DNA from: Candidatus Latescibacterota bacterium | Lineage (GTDB): Bacteria; Latescibacterota; UBA2968; UBA8231 | Length of the DNA stretch: 18,115 nt | Reading direction: 5' to 3' | NCBI GenBank assembly: GCA_022825185.1 | Contig: JAJDYK010000062.1 | Coordinates: forward strand, 1-18,115 | In this document: one piece after another, positions 6,792 to 14,105 of the stretch | Numbering within the stretch: the stretch's first letter is position 1 | Layout of the letters: the number at the start of each line of letters is the position of its first letter | Position numbers and translations under genes: made by a program | The notes under the pieces: generated by a model | Databases searched by the model: none | The model's input: the letters and a program-made list of their open reading frames with translations, nothing else | What the model was told of the DNA's origin: nothing

Positions 6792-7576
6792 TTGATGATT
6801 CCTACAGTTCGGGAGCAAAGCATTACGACGCGGCATACAGCGTCAAGGAAGATTTGGTGGACAGGGACTTCTATCTCGATCTAGCCAATGAGTACGGTGG
6901 ACCTGTTCTCGAATTTGGCTGCGGCACTGGGAGAATTACCCTGCCGCTGGCGCGACAAGGCGTTGATGTCACGGGGATGGATGCTTCTCATTCCATGCTG
7001 GAGGTCTTGCGCGCCAAGCTCGCCAAAGAGCCTGCAGGCGTACGACGGCGGACACGAGTCGTAGAGGGAGATTTTCGCACCCATTATTTAGATGAGCAAT
7101 TCTCCTTGGTAGTAATTCCTTTCAGACCCATGCAGCACATGTACACTACGGAAGATCAACTGGCGGCTCTGCAAAACGCCAGCAGACACTTGGCAGATGA
7201 TGGCGTCCTCGCGTTTGATGTATTCAATCCCAGTTTCGACAAAATTCTATCGGGCGTCGGCGAAGAATACTTGGACTTGGAGTGGCCCGCACAAGATGGG
7301 ACGGATCGGATGGTCCGACGGTACTTTGTAAAGGACGAGATTGACCTGATCAACCTGAATTTCTCGGGCAGGTTCATCTTCCGATTGTGTGAGGGTGATA
7401 AAGTTCTGTCTGAGGAAGCACAGCCGTTGAAGATGAGCTTCTATACCTATCCTCACCTTAAACTTCTTTTTTACGCTGCCGGTCTTGAAAGTGTAGGAGA
7501 ATTCGGATCATTTGACCGGAGACCAATAGGGCCCGAAGCACCCGAAATGATATTCCTACTGAAGCGTCGTCAATGA
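6788..7576 (+). CDS. Class I SAM-dependent methyltransferase
   Basis: The protein has 262 residues from ATG at 6788. The Rossmann motif I is PVLEFGCGTGRITLPLA (Gly44, Gly46 and Gly48), followed by GVDVTGMDASHSML with acidic Asp65 binding the SAM ribose. Motif II/III appear as VVEGDFRTHYLDEQFSLVVI and LADDGVLAFDVFNPS. The C-terminal part, with beta strands and YPHLKLLFYAAGLE, resembles Methyltransf_25-type small-molecule methyltransferases. The substrate is unknown. A TTG at 6761 would extend it by nine residues, but the 6788 ATG overlaps the cupin stop in a classical ATGA arrangement and starts the natural MIDDSYSSGAKHYDAAY N-terminus. Its own TGA (7574-7576) overlaps the ATG of the exporter remnant, so three genes were once coupled. 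Confidence 0.9.
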   Translation: MIDDSYSSGAKHYDAAYSVKEDLVDRDFYLDLANEYGGPVLEFGCGTGRITLPLARQGVDVTGMDASHSMLEVLRAKLAKEPAGVRRRTRVVEGDFRTHYLDEQFSLVVIPFRPMQHMYTTEDQLAALQNASRHLADDGVLAFDVFNPSFDKILSGVGEEYLDLEWPAQDGTDRMVRRYFVKDEIDLINLNFSGRFIFRLCEGDKVLSEEAQPLKMSFYTYPHLKLLFYAAGLESVGEFGSFDRRPIGPEAPEMIFLLKRRQ

Positions 7577-7773
7577 CACGCAGCTCGCGCGCTCGTCGAG
7601 GTCCATGTTGCGGCCCTTCTGTATGGATTCATCGGCCCCTTCGGAAAGGCAGTCCTGATCCTCCTAGCGCTGTTTCATCGAAGAGGGAAATCATCGGCGG
7701 CCTGATCATAGTGTCCGCCGCTTTGTTTGAAAGCCTAAGACCTCAAAGTTTTGAGCACACTACCCACTCCTAA
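7573..7773 (+). pseudogene. Decayed EamA/DMT-family transporter remnant
   Basis: The ATG at 7573 overlaps the methyltransferase stop (ATGA). The start frame reads MTRSSRA and then becomes non-membrane-like. One frame over, from about 7592, the translation is LVEVHVAALLYGFIGPFGK, which resembles the first transmembrane helix of EamA-type permeases. From about 7680 the original frame reads REIIGGLIIVSAALFESLRP up to TAA at 7771-7773, which resembles the end of such a permease (a REIIGG-type last helix). The roughly 250 residues expected between them are missing. The picture is a frameshift plus a large internal deletion that left only the two ends of a DMT exporter. The family identification is from short segments and is tentative; the broken state follows from the frame change. 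Confidence 0.45.
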
Positions 7774-8602
7774 ACAAGCCAAGACTGCCGTGCAACGCCT
7801 CACTGACGACATGAAACGCAACTGGGTCGAAAAGGGCTATCTCCTGCTCAAGGGAGCCCTCACCCGCAACCAAGTCGCAGGCTATCTATCCGCGACCGAC
7901 GAGGTGATCGCCAAATACCGCGAGACCCATCCCGAGGCCCGTGAGCAGGACGCCCTCAACATCATCCAGACAGTCGAGCGATCCCCGAATTTCGATTCGC
8001 TGATCGACCATCCTAGCACCTTCGGCGTCATCGTCGATCTGATAGGCCCTTATCTCCAGATCATGGGCACGGTGATTTACGTCCGCTATCCGAGTGGGGA
8101 CATGCCCTTCGGCTGGCATACCGACGGGGGTGCCTCGTTGCGCGAGTTCCGCGTCGCGCCGGACAGCCGCCCGCTCAACTTCAAGATCCAGTATTTCCTG
8201 ACCGACATCCCCGAAGATAACCGGGCCAACTTCTGCTTCGTGCCCGGCAGCCATCGCCAAGACTTTCCCGAGGAAGGTTTCGCCAAGGGAGCATGGCCGG
8301 AGGGCGGCGTCCAGCTAGTCGCCGAGGCAGGCGACGCCGTCATCTTCACCTACGGTCTGTGGCACGGCGTGGCCCCGAATGAGGGCGAAAACATCCGGCG
8401 CAGCGTTACCTTTCGCTACGGGCAGCTATGGTCGCGGCCGTGGGACTACGAAAAGGCACCGCCTGAAGTGTTGGCGCGCATGACGCCGCGCCAGCGACGC
8501 CTGATGGGCGATATCGGCCCTAACAGTGCCCCCGGTGCGTACTACGCACCCGAAGACCAGCTCGACATCATCCTCGACGGCATCGAACAGCCGCCGACCT
8601 AG
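7751..8602 (+). CDS. Phytanoyl-CoA dioxygenase (PhyH) family Fe(II)/2-oxoglutarate oxygenase
   Basis: The protein has 283 residues from TTG at 7751. The double-stranded beta-helix carries the iron triad GWHTDGG (His123, Asp125) and LWHGVAPNEG (His205), with Arg216/Arg217 in NIRRSVTFRYG as the likely 2-oxoglutarate anchor. CFVPGSHRQDFP is also characteristic of PhyH proteins. These enzymes hydroxylate lipid or secondary-metabolite substrates with O2 and 2-oxoglutarate; the substrate is unknown. The start is uncertain: a TTG at 7751 overlaps the transporter remnant and keeps a plausible N-terminal helix, while the first ATG is at 7811 (MKRNWVEKGYLLLKG) and has no ribosome-binding site. Its GC content is higher than in the preceding cupin and methyltransferase genes, suggesting a different origin. 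It may have been placed under the upstream operon by the deletion. Confidence 0.9.
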   Translation: MSTLPTPKQAKTAVQRLTDDMKRNWVEKGYLLLKGALTRNQVAGYLSATDEVIAKYRETHPEAREQDALNIIQTVERSPNFDSLIDHPSTFGVIVDLIGPYLQIMGTVIYVRYPSGDMPFGWHTDGGASLREFRVAPDSRPLNFKIQYFLTDIPEDNRANFCFVPGSHRQDFPEEGFAKGAWPEGGVQLVAEAGDAVIFTYGLWHGVAPNEGENIRRSVTFRYGQLWSRPWDYEKAPPEVLARMTPRQRRLMGDIGPNSAPGAYYAPEDQLDIILDGIEQPPT

Positions 8603-8670
8603 TCACAGGATGCACAGGCGTATTATTCGGGGTTACTGAGACCAAAACGTCAAGCACTCACCGAATCCAC

Positions 8671-9627
8671 ATGGACAATCGCTGGAACGACATCGCCACC
8701 GCCGCCTACGGTCTCACTGATCTGCGACTGATTGAATCGCGAGCGCATTTCAGCAATCACTTCTTCATAGAATCGTCTCAGGGGCAATTCGTCCTATCCT
8801 GCTCTCCGTTCCAAGCAGACAGAATGGCAAAGAGCTATCAGTTCCAGCTAATGGAAGTCCTCAAGTACAACGGTTTTAGACAAGTTTCACTGCCGATTCA
8901 GACACTAGATGGAAGGTACTGCTACTGGGGAGGGGAAGACTGGTGGGTGTTGAATCCCTACATGCCATCCGACGAACATCCTCCGTGGGACTCTCGTGAT
9001 CTGATTACTGCGGCAGCCCAGACGCTAGCGGCGCTTCATTCAGCAGGTCGCAGATACGGGGATGAACTCCGAGCCGAATCAGCAAGAGAGGACTTGGGTT
9101 GGTATTACGTACCTTCGACCAGATGGGTTAAATTGTCGACGAAAATCGCTGGCGCTTTCCGGTGGAACGAGCTAAGTGAGGATGACACAGCATTCCTTCA
9201 ATCTCAACTCCACTTCATACAATCCAACGCCCCCGCTATAAAGTCACTATGCGACGAGTGGGGAATGCTGTCGATCACGCACCAAGACTACCGCCCTGCT
9301 AACTTGCGGGTATGGGAGTCGAAGATCGCCACAGTGTGGGACTTCGACATGGCTGTCATTGACTACTCGCTCTACGATGTGGCATTCGCGTCACTCCAGT
9401 TCGGAGGTCGAGAATGTCTTTTCCCCGAAGTATCCCTGGATCTCGCCAAGCAATTTGTCGAGGCGTATGTAGCGGCAACAGACAAGCCCGAACCCATTGG
9501 GGAAGACGGCGTCCTCCGATGGTTTCTAACAGTAGCTGTGCTACGACGCCTGCTATTGAACTATCACATCCCAGAGCGGATGGAGTTGCTGCGGAAAATT
9601 GCAGGCTGGGATGTCAAACGATTTTGA
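8671..9627 (+). CDS. Aminoglycoside phosphotransferase-fold kinase
   Basis: The protein has 318 residues. The C-lobe has the catalytic loop ITHQDYRPANLRVW (His204, Asp206, Asn211) and the metal-binding ATVWDFDMAVIDYSLYDVAF (Asp224, Asp226), the pattern of APH/choline-kinase/ThrB2-like enzymes. The N-lobe has HFSNHFFIESSQGQFVLSCS, where the nucleotide-binding strand lies, and the hinge WWVLNPYMPSDEHPP. It phosphorylates a small molecule; sequence alone does not distinguish antibiotic, homoserine, choline or sugar substrates. The ATG at 8671 has no clear ribosome-binding site and lies 68 bp after the dioxygenase stop on the same strand. It is the last plus-strand gene and faces the converging Eis-like gene. 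Confidence 0.85.
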   Translation: MDNRWNDIATAAYGLTDLRLIESRAHFSNHFFIESSQGQFVLSCSPFQADRMAKSYQFQLMEVLKYNGFRQVSLPIQTLDGRYCYWGGEDWWVLNPYMPSDEHPPWDSRDLITAAAQTLAALHSAGRRYGDELRAESAREDLGWYYVPSTRWVKLSTKIAGAFRWNELSEDDTAFLQSQLHFIQSNAPAIKSLCDEWGMLSITHQDYRPANLRVWESKIATVWDFDMAVIDYSLYDVAFASLQFGGRECLFPEVSLDLAKQFVEAYVAATDKPEPIGEDGVLRWFLTVAVLRRLLLNYHIPERMELLRKIAGWDVKRF

Positions 9628-9717
9628 TTTTGGCGGGATGGTAACCCTTCCGCGCATTTGGAAGACATCATTCAGACACTGCGAATGTCAACACACGTTG
9701 AGCTCGTTCCACTGTCC

Positions 9718-9743
9718 TTCGAATTTCGGTCTGGTGATTCGAA
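9718..9743. terminator. Inverted repeat in the convergent intergenic region
   Basis: TTCGAAT (9718-9724) and ATTCGAA (9737-9743) form a perfect 7-bp inverted repeat with a 12-nt loop, in the 186-bp gap between two converging genes. The position suits a bidirectional terminator, but there is no strong T tract. Nothing else is evident in the gap 9628-9813. Confidence 0.25.
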
Positions 9744-9813
9744 AATGCTGCGTTTGACGCATTAGCGGAATAACTGTTGGGGCGCAGAACCTGTTTGGGG
9801 GAGGTCTCGGGCA

Positions 9814-10905
9814 TCAGAAGTGGTCCGGTTCCCAGAAGATGACCTCGCGGCGCGGAAACCACTCCTCAAGTCGACGAACCTCCCCGGCCTCCAGCGAGAT
9901 CCCACGAGCGCGGAGGACAGGTTCCAAGTCGCGGCCAGAGGACTCGCCAAATAGAAGCCGACACATCACATCGTCCGGCAGCCCGCGGACCGACTCCGCC
10001 GCTTCGGGCACGGCCTTGGCGATCAGCGCGCCGAGGTCGAACGGCAGAGCCATCATCGAGCTGTCGCCCGTGAGCTCCAGATCGGCGTCAGCAGTAGCAA
10101 CTAGAGCATCGACAAAAGGGTGGGTGTAGGAGATCTCACCGTGGATCTGCGTCACCCCAGTCGCCGCGCACTCGTCGAGCAGGTGCTGCACGAGGGCATC
10201 AAGGTCCGGTCCGCTCTCGTAAGCAACTTCATACACCTCAACGCCGTCGTCGTCTCTCTCCCAGTTGATATACCCGCTAAGCCCCGCCGAATCACGGACG
10301 ACAGCAGTGGGCAGCACGCCGCGCACGCGGGAGGGAGCGTAGTCCCAGTACGGACGCGGACGCAACAGGCTGCCGCTACGGCCAGCGTTGTAGCGTTGGT
10401 AGAGCGCTACCGTCTCCTCCAAGTCGCGGCTCTCATCAAACGGCAGCACCTTAAGCGCGGATCGCCCCGGCTGCGGAGTACGGTGCAGCTTGGCGTGAAA
10501 TCCCATAAGCGGCACACAGCTCCAGCCGAGACGCCGGTAAAAACGCGCCGGAATCATCGTGAACAGCAGACCTAAGTCGTACCCATCGTCGCGCATGTAC
10601 TCGGCTGCATGCTCCATGAGCCGCGTCGCTATGCCGCGTTGCCGGTAGTCAGGATGGGTAGTGACGCCGCCGATACCACCCATGCGGACGGGCGTAGCAC
10701 CGAGGTGGACCCAGCGGTCCCAGATGCGCAACGTCGATACAATGCGATTTTCAACGACGACGACCGGCGTCTGCGACGGACACCAAGTTGGATCGCCTTC
10801 CATGTAGCCTCGGTAGCGCTCGTGGCCTTCGGGGTTATGCACGGCGCAGAGTAGGTCTATGAGCTCGTCGAGTTCCGACTCGCGGATGAGGCGAATGGTT
10901 TCCAT
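9814..10905 (-). CDS. Eis-like GNAT N-acetyltransferase
   Basis: The protein has 363 residues and the tripartite build of Eis-type acetyltransferases: an N-terminal GNAT domain, a second degenerate GNAT domain, and a C-terminal SCP2-like region. The acetyl-CoA pyrophosphate loop is GVTTHPDYRQRGIATRLM (about 80-97). RFYRRLGW (Tyr123) lies where Eis enzymes place their catalytic tyrosine. The chain ends in Phe (WEPDHF), matching the Eis family, whose terminal Phe carboxylate takes part in catalysis. Eis proteins acetylate amines on aminoglycosides, peptides or lysines; the substrate here is unknown. The start at 10905 has CAGGGAT upstream. It lies 23 bp after the CREST hydrolase gene, presumably in one transcript. 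Confidence 0.87.
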   Translation of the reverse strand: METIRLIRESELDELIDLLCAVHNPEGHERYRGYMEGDPTWCPSQTPVVVVENRIVSTLRIWDRWVHLGATPVRMGGIGGVTTHPDYRQRGIATRLMEHAAEYMRDDGYDLGLLFTMIPARFYRRLGWSCVPLMGFHAKLHRTPQPGRSALKVLPFDESRDLEETVALYQRYNAGRSGSLLRPRPYWDYAPSRVRGVLPTAVVRDSAGLSGYINWERDDDGVEVYEVAYESGPDLDALVQHLLDECAATGVTQIHGEISYTHPFVDALVATADADLELTGDSSMMALPFDLGALIAKAVPEAAESVRGLPDDVMCRLLFGESSGRDLEPVLRARGISLEAGEVRRLEEWFPRREVIFWEPDHF

Positions 10906-10928
10906 AGTATCCCTGACAAACTAACCAA

Positions 10929-11702
10929 TCAGTTCAGCCGCCGCAGCCGGATCATCCGCAGCACCCAATAGGCTCCTAAGGCAGCGAAAAAATGCTTGCA
11001 TGTATGGCCGCTGATGACTCCCCCTGCCGCGTACAGGGCTTGGTCAAACACCTCGGAGGCTTTCGCGAGCAGATAAAACAGACCGGCGACGTAGAGATCG
11101 GACCCGCGCGTGTACGACGACGGCAGCAGACGAACCATGAGAGGCACGAACAGAATCGGATAGGCTTGGGCGACGATGTAATAACGAAGATCGCCGGCCC
11201 CGTCCTGCTCTGTATAGTACCAGTACAACACGCTGAAAAGACCAAAGGCGATCAGCGGCAGCAAGGTGATGATGCCAGCGCGCCGGTCCAAGCGCTCGGT
11301 AATCGCCGTAGCGAGAAACGCCATAAAGGCAATGCTCATCGGCAGGCGATCCCACAGAAGCGTTTCGTTGCTGGGGGCCAAGTGGTAGTAGGTCGAGCCA
11401 AGGCCAACCAGCGCCACCGCGAGAAAGAGAATCTGATACGCCAGCGAATCAACTGGGTGCTCGAATGCCTGCTGCGAGGGATCTGTGGCAAGACGGAACA
11501 CGACAACGAATCCCCACAGCCCCACCAACAGAAAGGGCAGGTTGGAGATCACGTTCAGGCAATGAGGGATGCCCAACAGGGTGCGCTGATCGGCGAACTG
11601 GTGATAGGCCGGGTCTTGCGGAATAGGTGCCTGCAGGAAAATGACCGCCCAGAAGGTGATCGTCAGATAGGCAATTATCCGGAGGCGGTGGTCGCGTTTC
11701 AT
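10929..11702 (-). CDS. Seven-helix CREST/alkaline-ceramidase-like membrane hydrolase
   Basis: The protein has 257 residues and about seven transmembrane helices. The zinc-hydrolase pattern of the CREST superfamily (alkaline ceramidase, PAQR, Per1) is visible: Ser103 and His107 in VGLGSTYYHLAPSNETLLWD, Asp118 in DRLPMSIAFMAF, and the C-terminal pair His233 and His237 in SGHTCKHFFAALGAYW. ISNLPFLLVGLWG near the N-terminus fits the same family. Characterised members cleave ceramide amide bonds or related lipids at the membrane; bacterial members are mostly uncharacterised. The ATG at 11702 has AAGG four bases upstream. It lies between two GNAT genes, 39 bp after one and 23 bp before the other. 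Hydrolysis of an N-acyl lipid next to acetyltransferases is suggestive but unproven. Confidence 0.83.
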   Translation of the reverse strand: MKRDHRLRIIAYLTITFWAVIFLQAPIPQDPAYHQFADQRTLLGIPHCLNVISNLPFLLVGLWGFVVVFRLATDPSQQAFEHPVDSLAYQILFLAVALVGLGSTYYHLAPSNETLLWDRLPMSIAFMAFLATAITERLDRRAGIITLLPLIAFGLFSVLYWYYTEQDGAGDLRYYIVAQAYPILFVPLMVRLLPSSYTRGSDLYVAGLFYLLAKASEVFDQALYAAGGVISGHTCKHFFAALGAYWVLRMIRLRRLN

Positions 11703-11741
11703 TGCCTTAGCGTTGGGTTGAAGTCTTAAGAAGTTTCCACA

Positions 11742-12296
11742 TCATGGCCGCTCAGCCTCTAGTTCATTTCTATTACTTTCCCATTCACGCCGTAAGATAG
11801 CCATAATATAGAAACTCCAATATCCATCGTCGGCCTTTCGGCATTCTCTGAGGTGTCCTTCCTTCACAAACCCAACCTTCTCGTAGCAGCGTATGGCACT
11901 TGTGTTGAAGTCGAACACGGCTAGCTCAATGCGATGAAGACCAAGCTGACGAAAGCCGATCTCAACGATCTTCTCCATCATAACCGTTCCGACGCCCCTT
12001 CCCCTGTAAGCAGGGTCGCCAACGAGCACCCGACACACGCGGGCACTTCCGTTGTGACGATCAATCGCCGCTAGCTCAATGTGCCCAATCGCCGTCCCAT
12101 TCTCACTATCCACGACCTTGTAGATCAGCTTGCTCGGCAAGTCGCCCTGAGTACCCGTCAGATATTCGCTTAGCTGCTCGCGATTAAGCGGATATTCAAA
12201 ATCCGGTCCAGCCCATTGCAAAAGAAAATCACTGGATGGAATCCAACCAATCAACCTGTCGAAGTCTGCTTCAGTGAATGGCTCTAGGACTACCAT
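11742..12296 (-). CDS. GNAT family N-acetyltransferase (RimJ/RimL-like)
   Basis: The protein has 184 residues. Motif A is RVLVGDPAYRGRGVGTVMME, with the acetyl-CoA loop R98-G-R-G-V-G103, and motif B is LGLHRIELAVFDFNTSAIRC followed by YEKVGFVKEGHLRE. This is the RimJ/RimL/SpeG-type branch acting on protein N-termini, polyamines or small amines; the substrate is unknown. The N-terminus MVVLEPFTEADFDRLIGWI is a normal start. The ATG has no ribosome-binding site but overlaps the stop of the preceding small ORF (ATGGTAG), which points to translational coupling with it. Confidence 0.88.
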   Translation of the reverse strand: MVVLEPFTEADFDRLIGWIPSSDFLLQWAGPDFEYPLNREQLSEYLTGTQGDLPSKLIYKVVDSENGTAIGHIELAAIDRHNGSARVCRVLVGDPAYRGRGVGTVMMEKIVEIGFRQLGLHRIELAVFDFNTSAIRCYEKVGFVKEGHLRECRKADDGYWSFYIMAILRREWESNRNELEAERP

Positions 12297-12560
12297 TTTC
12301 TTGTTGTGTCTTGAGATACGTTCATGTTTCCAAGTGAGAGAGTTCCGTCAATGACATTGGTACCGTTGAAGTCATAAAAGGACTCATCCGTCTCCGTAAA
12401 AAGCGGATCCAATTCCTGTCGTCGATACTCTTGAGCCGCAATCGAGTCGGCATCCTCTGCGACCAAGCCCTGCACTTCTTTGTAATGGTCAAAGCTCTGA
12501 TAAACCCATACCGCGACGATCCGAATTTCTCGTAGAAGGCTCTGGCTCTTTGACTGGCAT
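12290..12560 (-). pseudogene. Small unrecognised ORF, apparently frameshifted
   Basis: Three bases after the nucleotidyltransferase stop there is a good start: AAGGAG, seven bases, then ATG at 12560. That frame gives MPVKEPEPSTRNSDRRGMGL and then SEL before a TGA. In the neighbouring frame an open stretch continues DHYKEVQGLVAEDADSIAAQ through FTETDESFYDFNGTNVIDGT to TAG at 12292-12290, which overlaps the GNAT start. Removing one T at the TTTGACC junction (near 12490) would fuse both parts into an acidic protein of about 89 residues. The strong start signal and the stop/start overlap with the next gene support a real gene that is broken or contains an error. Alternatively it is a longer ORF starting inside the nucleotidyltransferase gene. 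I recognise no family. Confidence 0.4.
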
Positions 12561-12563
12561 AGG

Positions 12564-13472
12564 TTACTCCTTATAGCGGTGGACAATGTCTTGGAGCTCA
12601 TTGAGGATAAGCTGCGCTGCATCGGGGCGGACTATGGCGTTGCCCAAGGTGGTATAGTGCATCTCCAGACACTCAATAAGCACCTGCTTGATGGCGTCGG
12701 CATCCGGGTACTTGGGCAGGGCCACCTCCTCGGGCGGTGCCAGATAGAGGCGCTCCATAGTCCGCTCTTTCTCATCAAACCACTCCCGAATCTTTTCTTT
12801 GGACCACTCGCCCTTACGGATAGCCTTGTAGATTTCGCGGTGCTTGTCTAGGCGCATCGTCTGATGGATATAGAGTTGTTCGCACTCTAACATCAGGCGG
12901 ACGATGTGATAGGCGAACTTGGTGTCATACCCATATTTTTTGACCGTCTCCTGTCTCCTTTCGCTGCGCTTGTCCCCGGGCTTGTCTAACTTGGAAAGCT
13001 GAGAAGAAGCATAGCCGCGGAACTTGTCATAGCAGCCGCGGTGGAGGAAAAGCGAGCGGTGCTTGCGGATGTGCTCATAGATAAGCGAGCTGTGGTAGAC
13101 ACAACGCTTGGGCAAGAACAAAAGCTCTAGCATGTTGGGGTTGTTATCCATGCATAGCTGAAATAATTTGACGATGCCGTAGACGGTTATGTCATACTGC
13201 ATCTGGGTCTCAGGGAAGAAGATGTGATGTTGCTGGTAGCTTTCGAAAGAGGGTGGATTCTTGCCAAAGCCCGGGATGTGGCCTTCGAGATGAGGGAAGA
13301 CCATGCCTTTAGGGGGTATAGTCATGCCGACGATGTCCTCATCGGCGTCGCCGGGCTCATTACAGCCATAGGCTTTGGAGCCAATGACGCCCTCGAACAT
13401 GAGGTTGTCAATAAGCCACGGTGGGGGGTGTATCAAGTCCTTTTTGATAAGACGGCGTAGTACAGAAGCCAT
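12564..13472 (-). CDS. RlaP-like nucleotidyltransferase (polymerase beta superfamily)
   Basis: The protein has 302 residues from ATG at 13472. The nucleotidyltransferase signature is GVIGSKAYGCNEPGDADEDI (Gly31-Ser32, acidic Asp42/Asp44/Asp46), followed by a conserved QMQYDITVYGIVKLFQLCMD strand and helix. The long helical C-terminus, with CYDKFRGYASSQLSKL and GYDTKFAYHIVRLMLECEQL, matches the RNA-repair-associated RlaP family (PF10127/COG3541-like). These proteins are thought to transfer nucleotides to RNA ends or other targets during RNA repair or phage conflict; activity is inferred. A GTG at 13505 overlaps the kinase stop, but the 13472 ATG has AAAGGAAG just upstream and was preferred. 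It lies 29 bp after a kinase gene. No RNA ligase is in the window. Confidence 0.82.
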   Translation of the reverse strand: MASVLRRLIKKDLIHPPPWLIDNLMFEGVIGSKAYGCNEPGDADEDIVGMTIPPKGMVFPHLEGHIPGFGKNPPSFESYQQHHIFFPETQMQYDITVYGIVKLFQLCMDNNPNMLELLFLPKRCVYHSSLIYEHIRKHRSLFLHRGCYDKFRGYASSQLSKLDKPGDKRSERRQETVKKYGYDTKFAYHIVRLMLECEQLYIHQTMRLDKHREIYKAIRKGEWSKEKIREWFDEKERTMERLYLAPPEEVALPKYPDADAIKQVLIECLEMHYTTLGNAIVRPDAAQLILNELQDIVHRYKE

Positions 13473-13501
13473 TGAACTTCCTTTCCGATCAAAAATGGGG
13501 C

Positions 13502-14068
13502 TCACCCTCGCGCAGCCATTCGCTCAAATGCGCTAGGAGGTTGGCGGGATTCCCAAGCATCGATTAGCGTGTTCACATTGGTCTGGCACGGCTGCATCGA
13601 GTCAATTTCCAGATCGTATTCAGCGAAACCGTGTACTACTTGATAGTCCGTTCGTGCCTCCCCAATTCGCCGATTGCCTCTTTCGCGCTCTCTGTGCTCA
13701 AGCTCGGGAAGCGGACAATGCACTCCGACAAAAAATACGTCCAAGCCGGTGAGTAATTTCACCAGATCCGACATCCACATCTCATTTTCAATAATGTGAT
13801 CGACGATGAGATTATTGCCCGCCTCAGCTAAAACTGGCAAACACCGATGAAACCCATCAAAGACGGCAGGCCTCATAGCTGACCAATCAAATTCACCGCT
13901 GCGAATGCGTTCCATCGGTAGGGCGTCCGAATCGCGGAGGTGGTCAAACGAAAAGTGCCAGAATGGGATTGGTAGCGTCTGCTGTAGCTGGCGTGCAAGC
14001 GTCGATTTCCCTGAACTCGACGCGCCGTTGATGAGGATGATTTTCCCTAGTTCGCGATTGGTATCCAT
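13502..14068 (-). CDS. Chloramphenicol phosphotransferase-like P-loop kinase
   Basis: The protein has 188 residues. A Walker A motif (INGASSSGKSTLARQLQ, 13-29) is followed by PFWHFSFDHL, with Asp42 where CPT has its catalytic Asp, FDGFHRCLPVLAEAGNNLIV (70-89) and VDHIIEN. LDVFFVGVHCPLPELEHRE is also typical of the family. The type enzyme phosphorylates the primary hydroxyl of chloramphenicol; most relatives have unknown substrates, and nucleoside or RNA-related ones are possible. It lies 37 bp after the GH99-like gene and 29 bp before the nucleotidyltransferase. The kinase/nucleotidyltransferase pair may act on the same substrate (inference). The stop TGA sits in a GTGA context. Confidence 0.87.
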   Translation of the reverse strand: MDTNRELGKIILINGASSSGKSTLARQLQQTLPIPFWHFSFDHLRDSDALPMERIRSGEFDWSAMRPAVFDGFHRCLPVLAEAGNNLIVDHIIENEMWMSDLVKLLTGLDVFFVGVHCPLPELEHRERERGNRRIGEARTDYQVVHGFAEYDLEIDSMQPCQTNVNTLIDAWESRQPPSAFERMAARG

Positions 14069-14105
14069 AGGACTTCAATGTGGCATCAGTGTATGCGGTT
14101 CGTAT

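Noticed and set aside
9668..9862. Minus-strand 64-codon ORF overlapping the end of the Eis-like gene
   Set aside because: There is no ribosome-binding site or family resemblance, it overlaps the Eis 3' end out of frame, and its composition is unlike a protein.
10992..11729. Plus-strand ORF of 245 codons
   Set aside because: It is antisense to the seven-helix CREST gene; the product is a charged, Gln/Arg-rich translation typical of antisense shadows of membrane proteins.
12480..12566. GNAT-like fragment RARAFYEKFG in a third frame after the nucleotidyltransferase
   Set aside because: Only about ten residues look GNAT-like and no continuation exists. The other two frames explain the start signal and the overlap with the next gene better.
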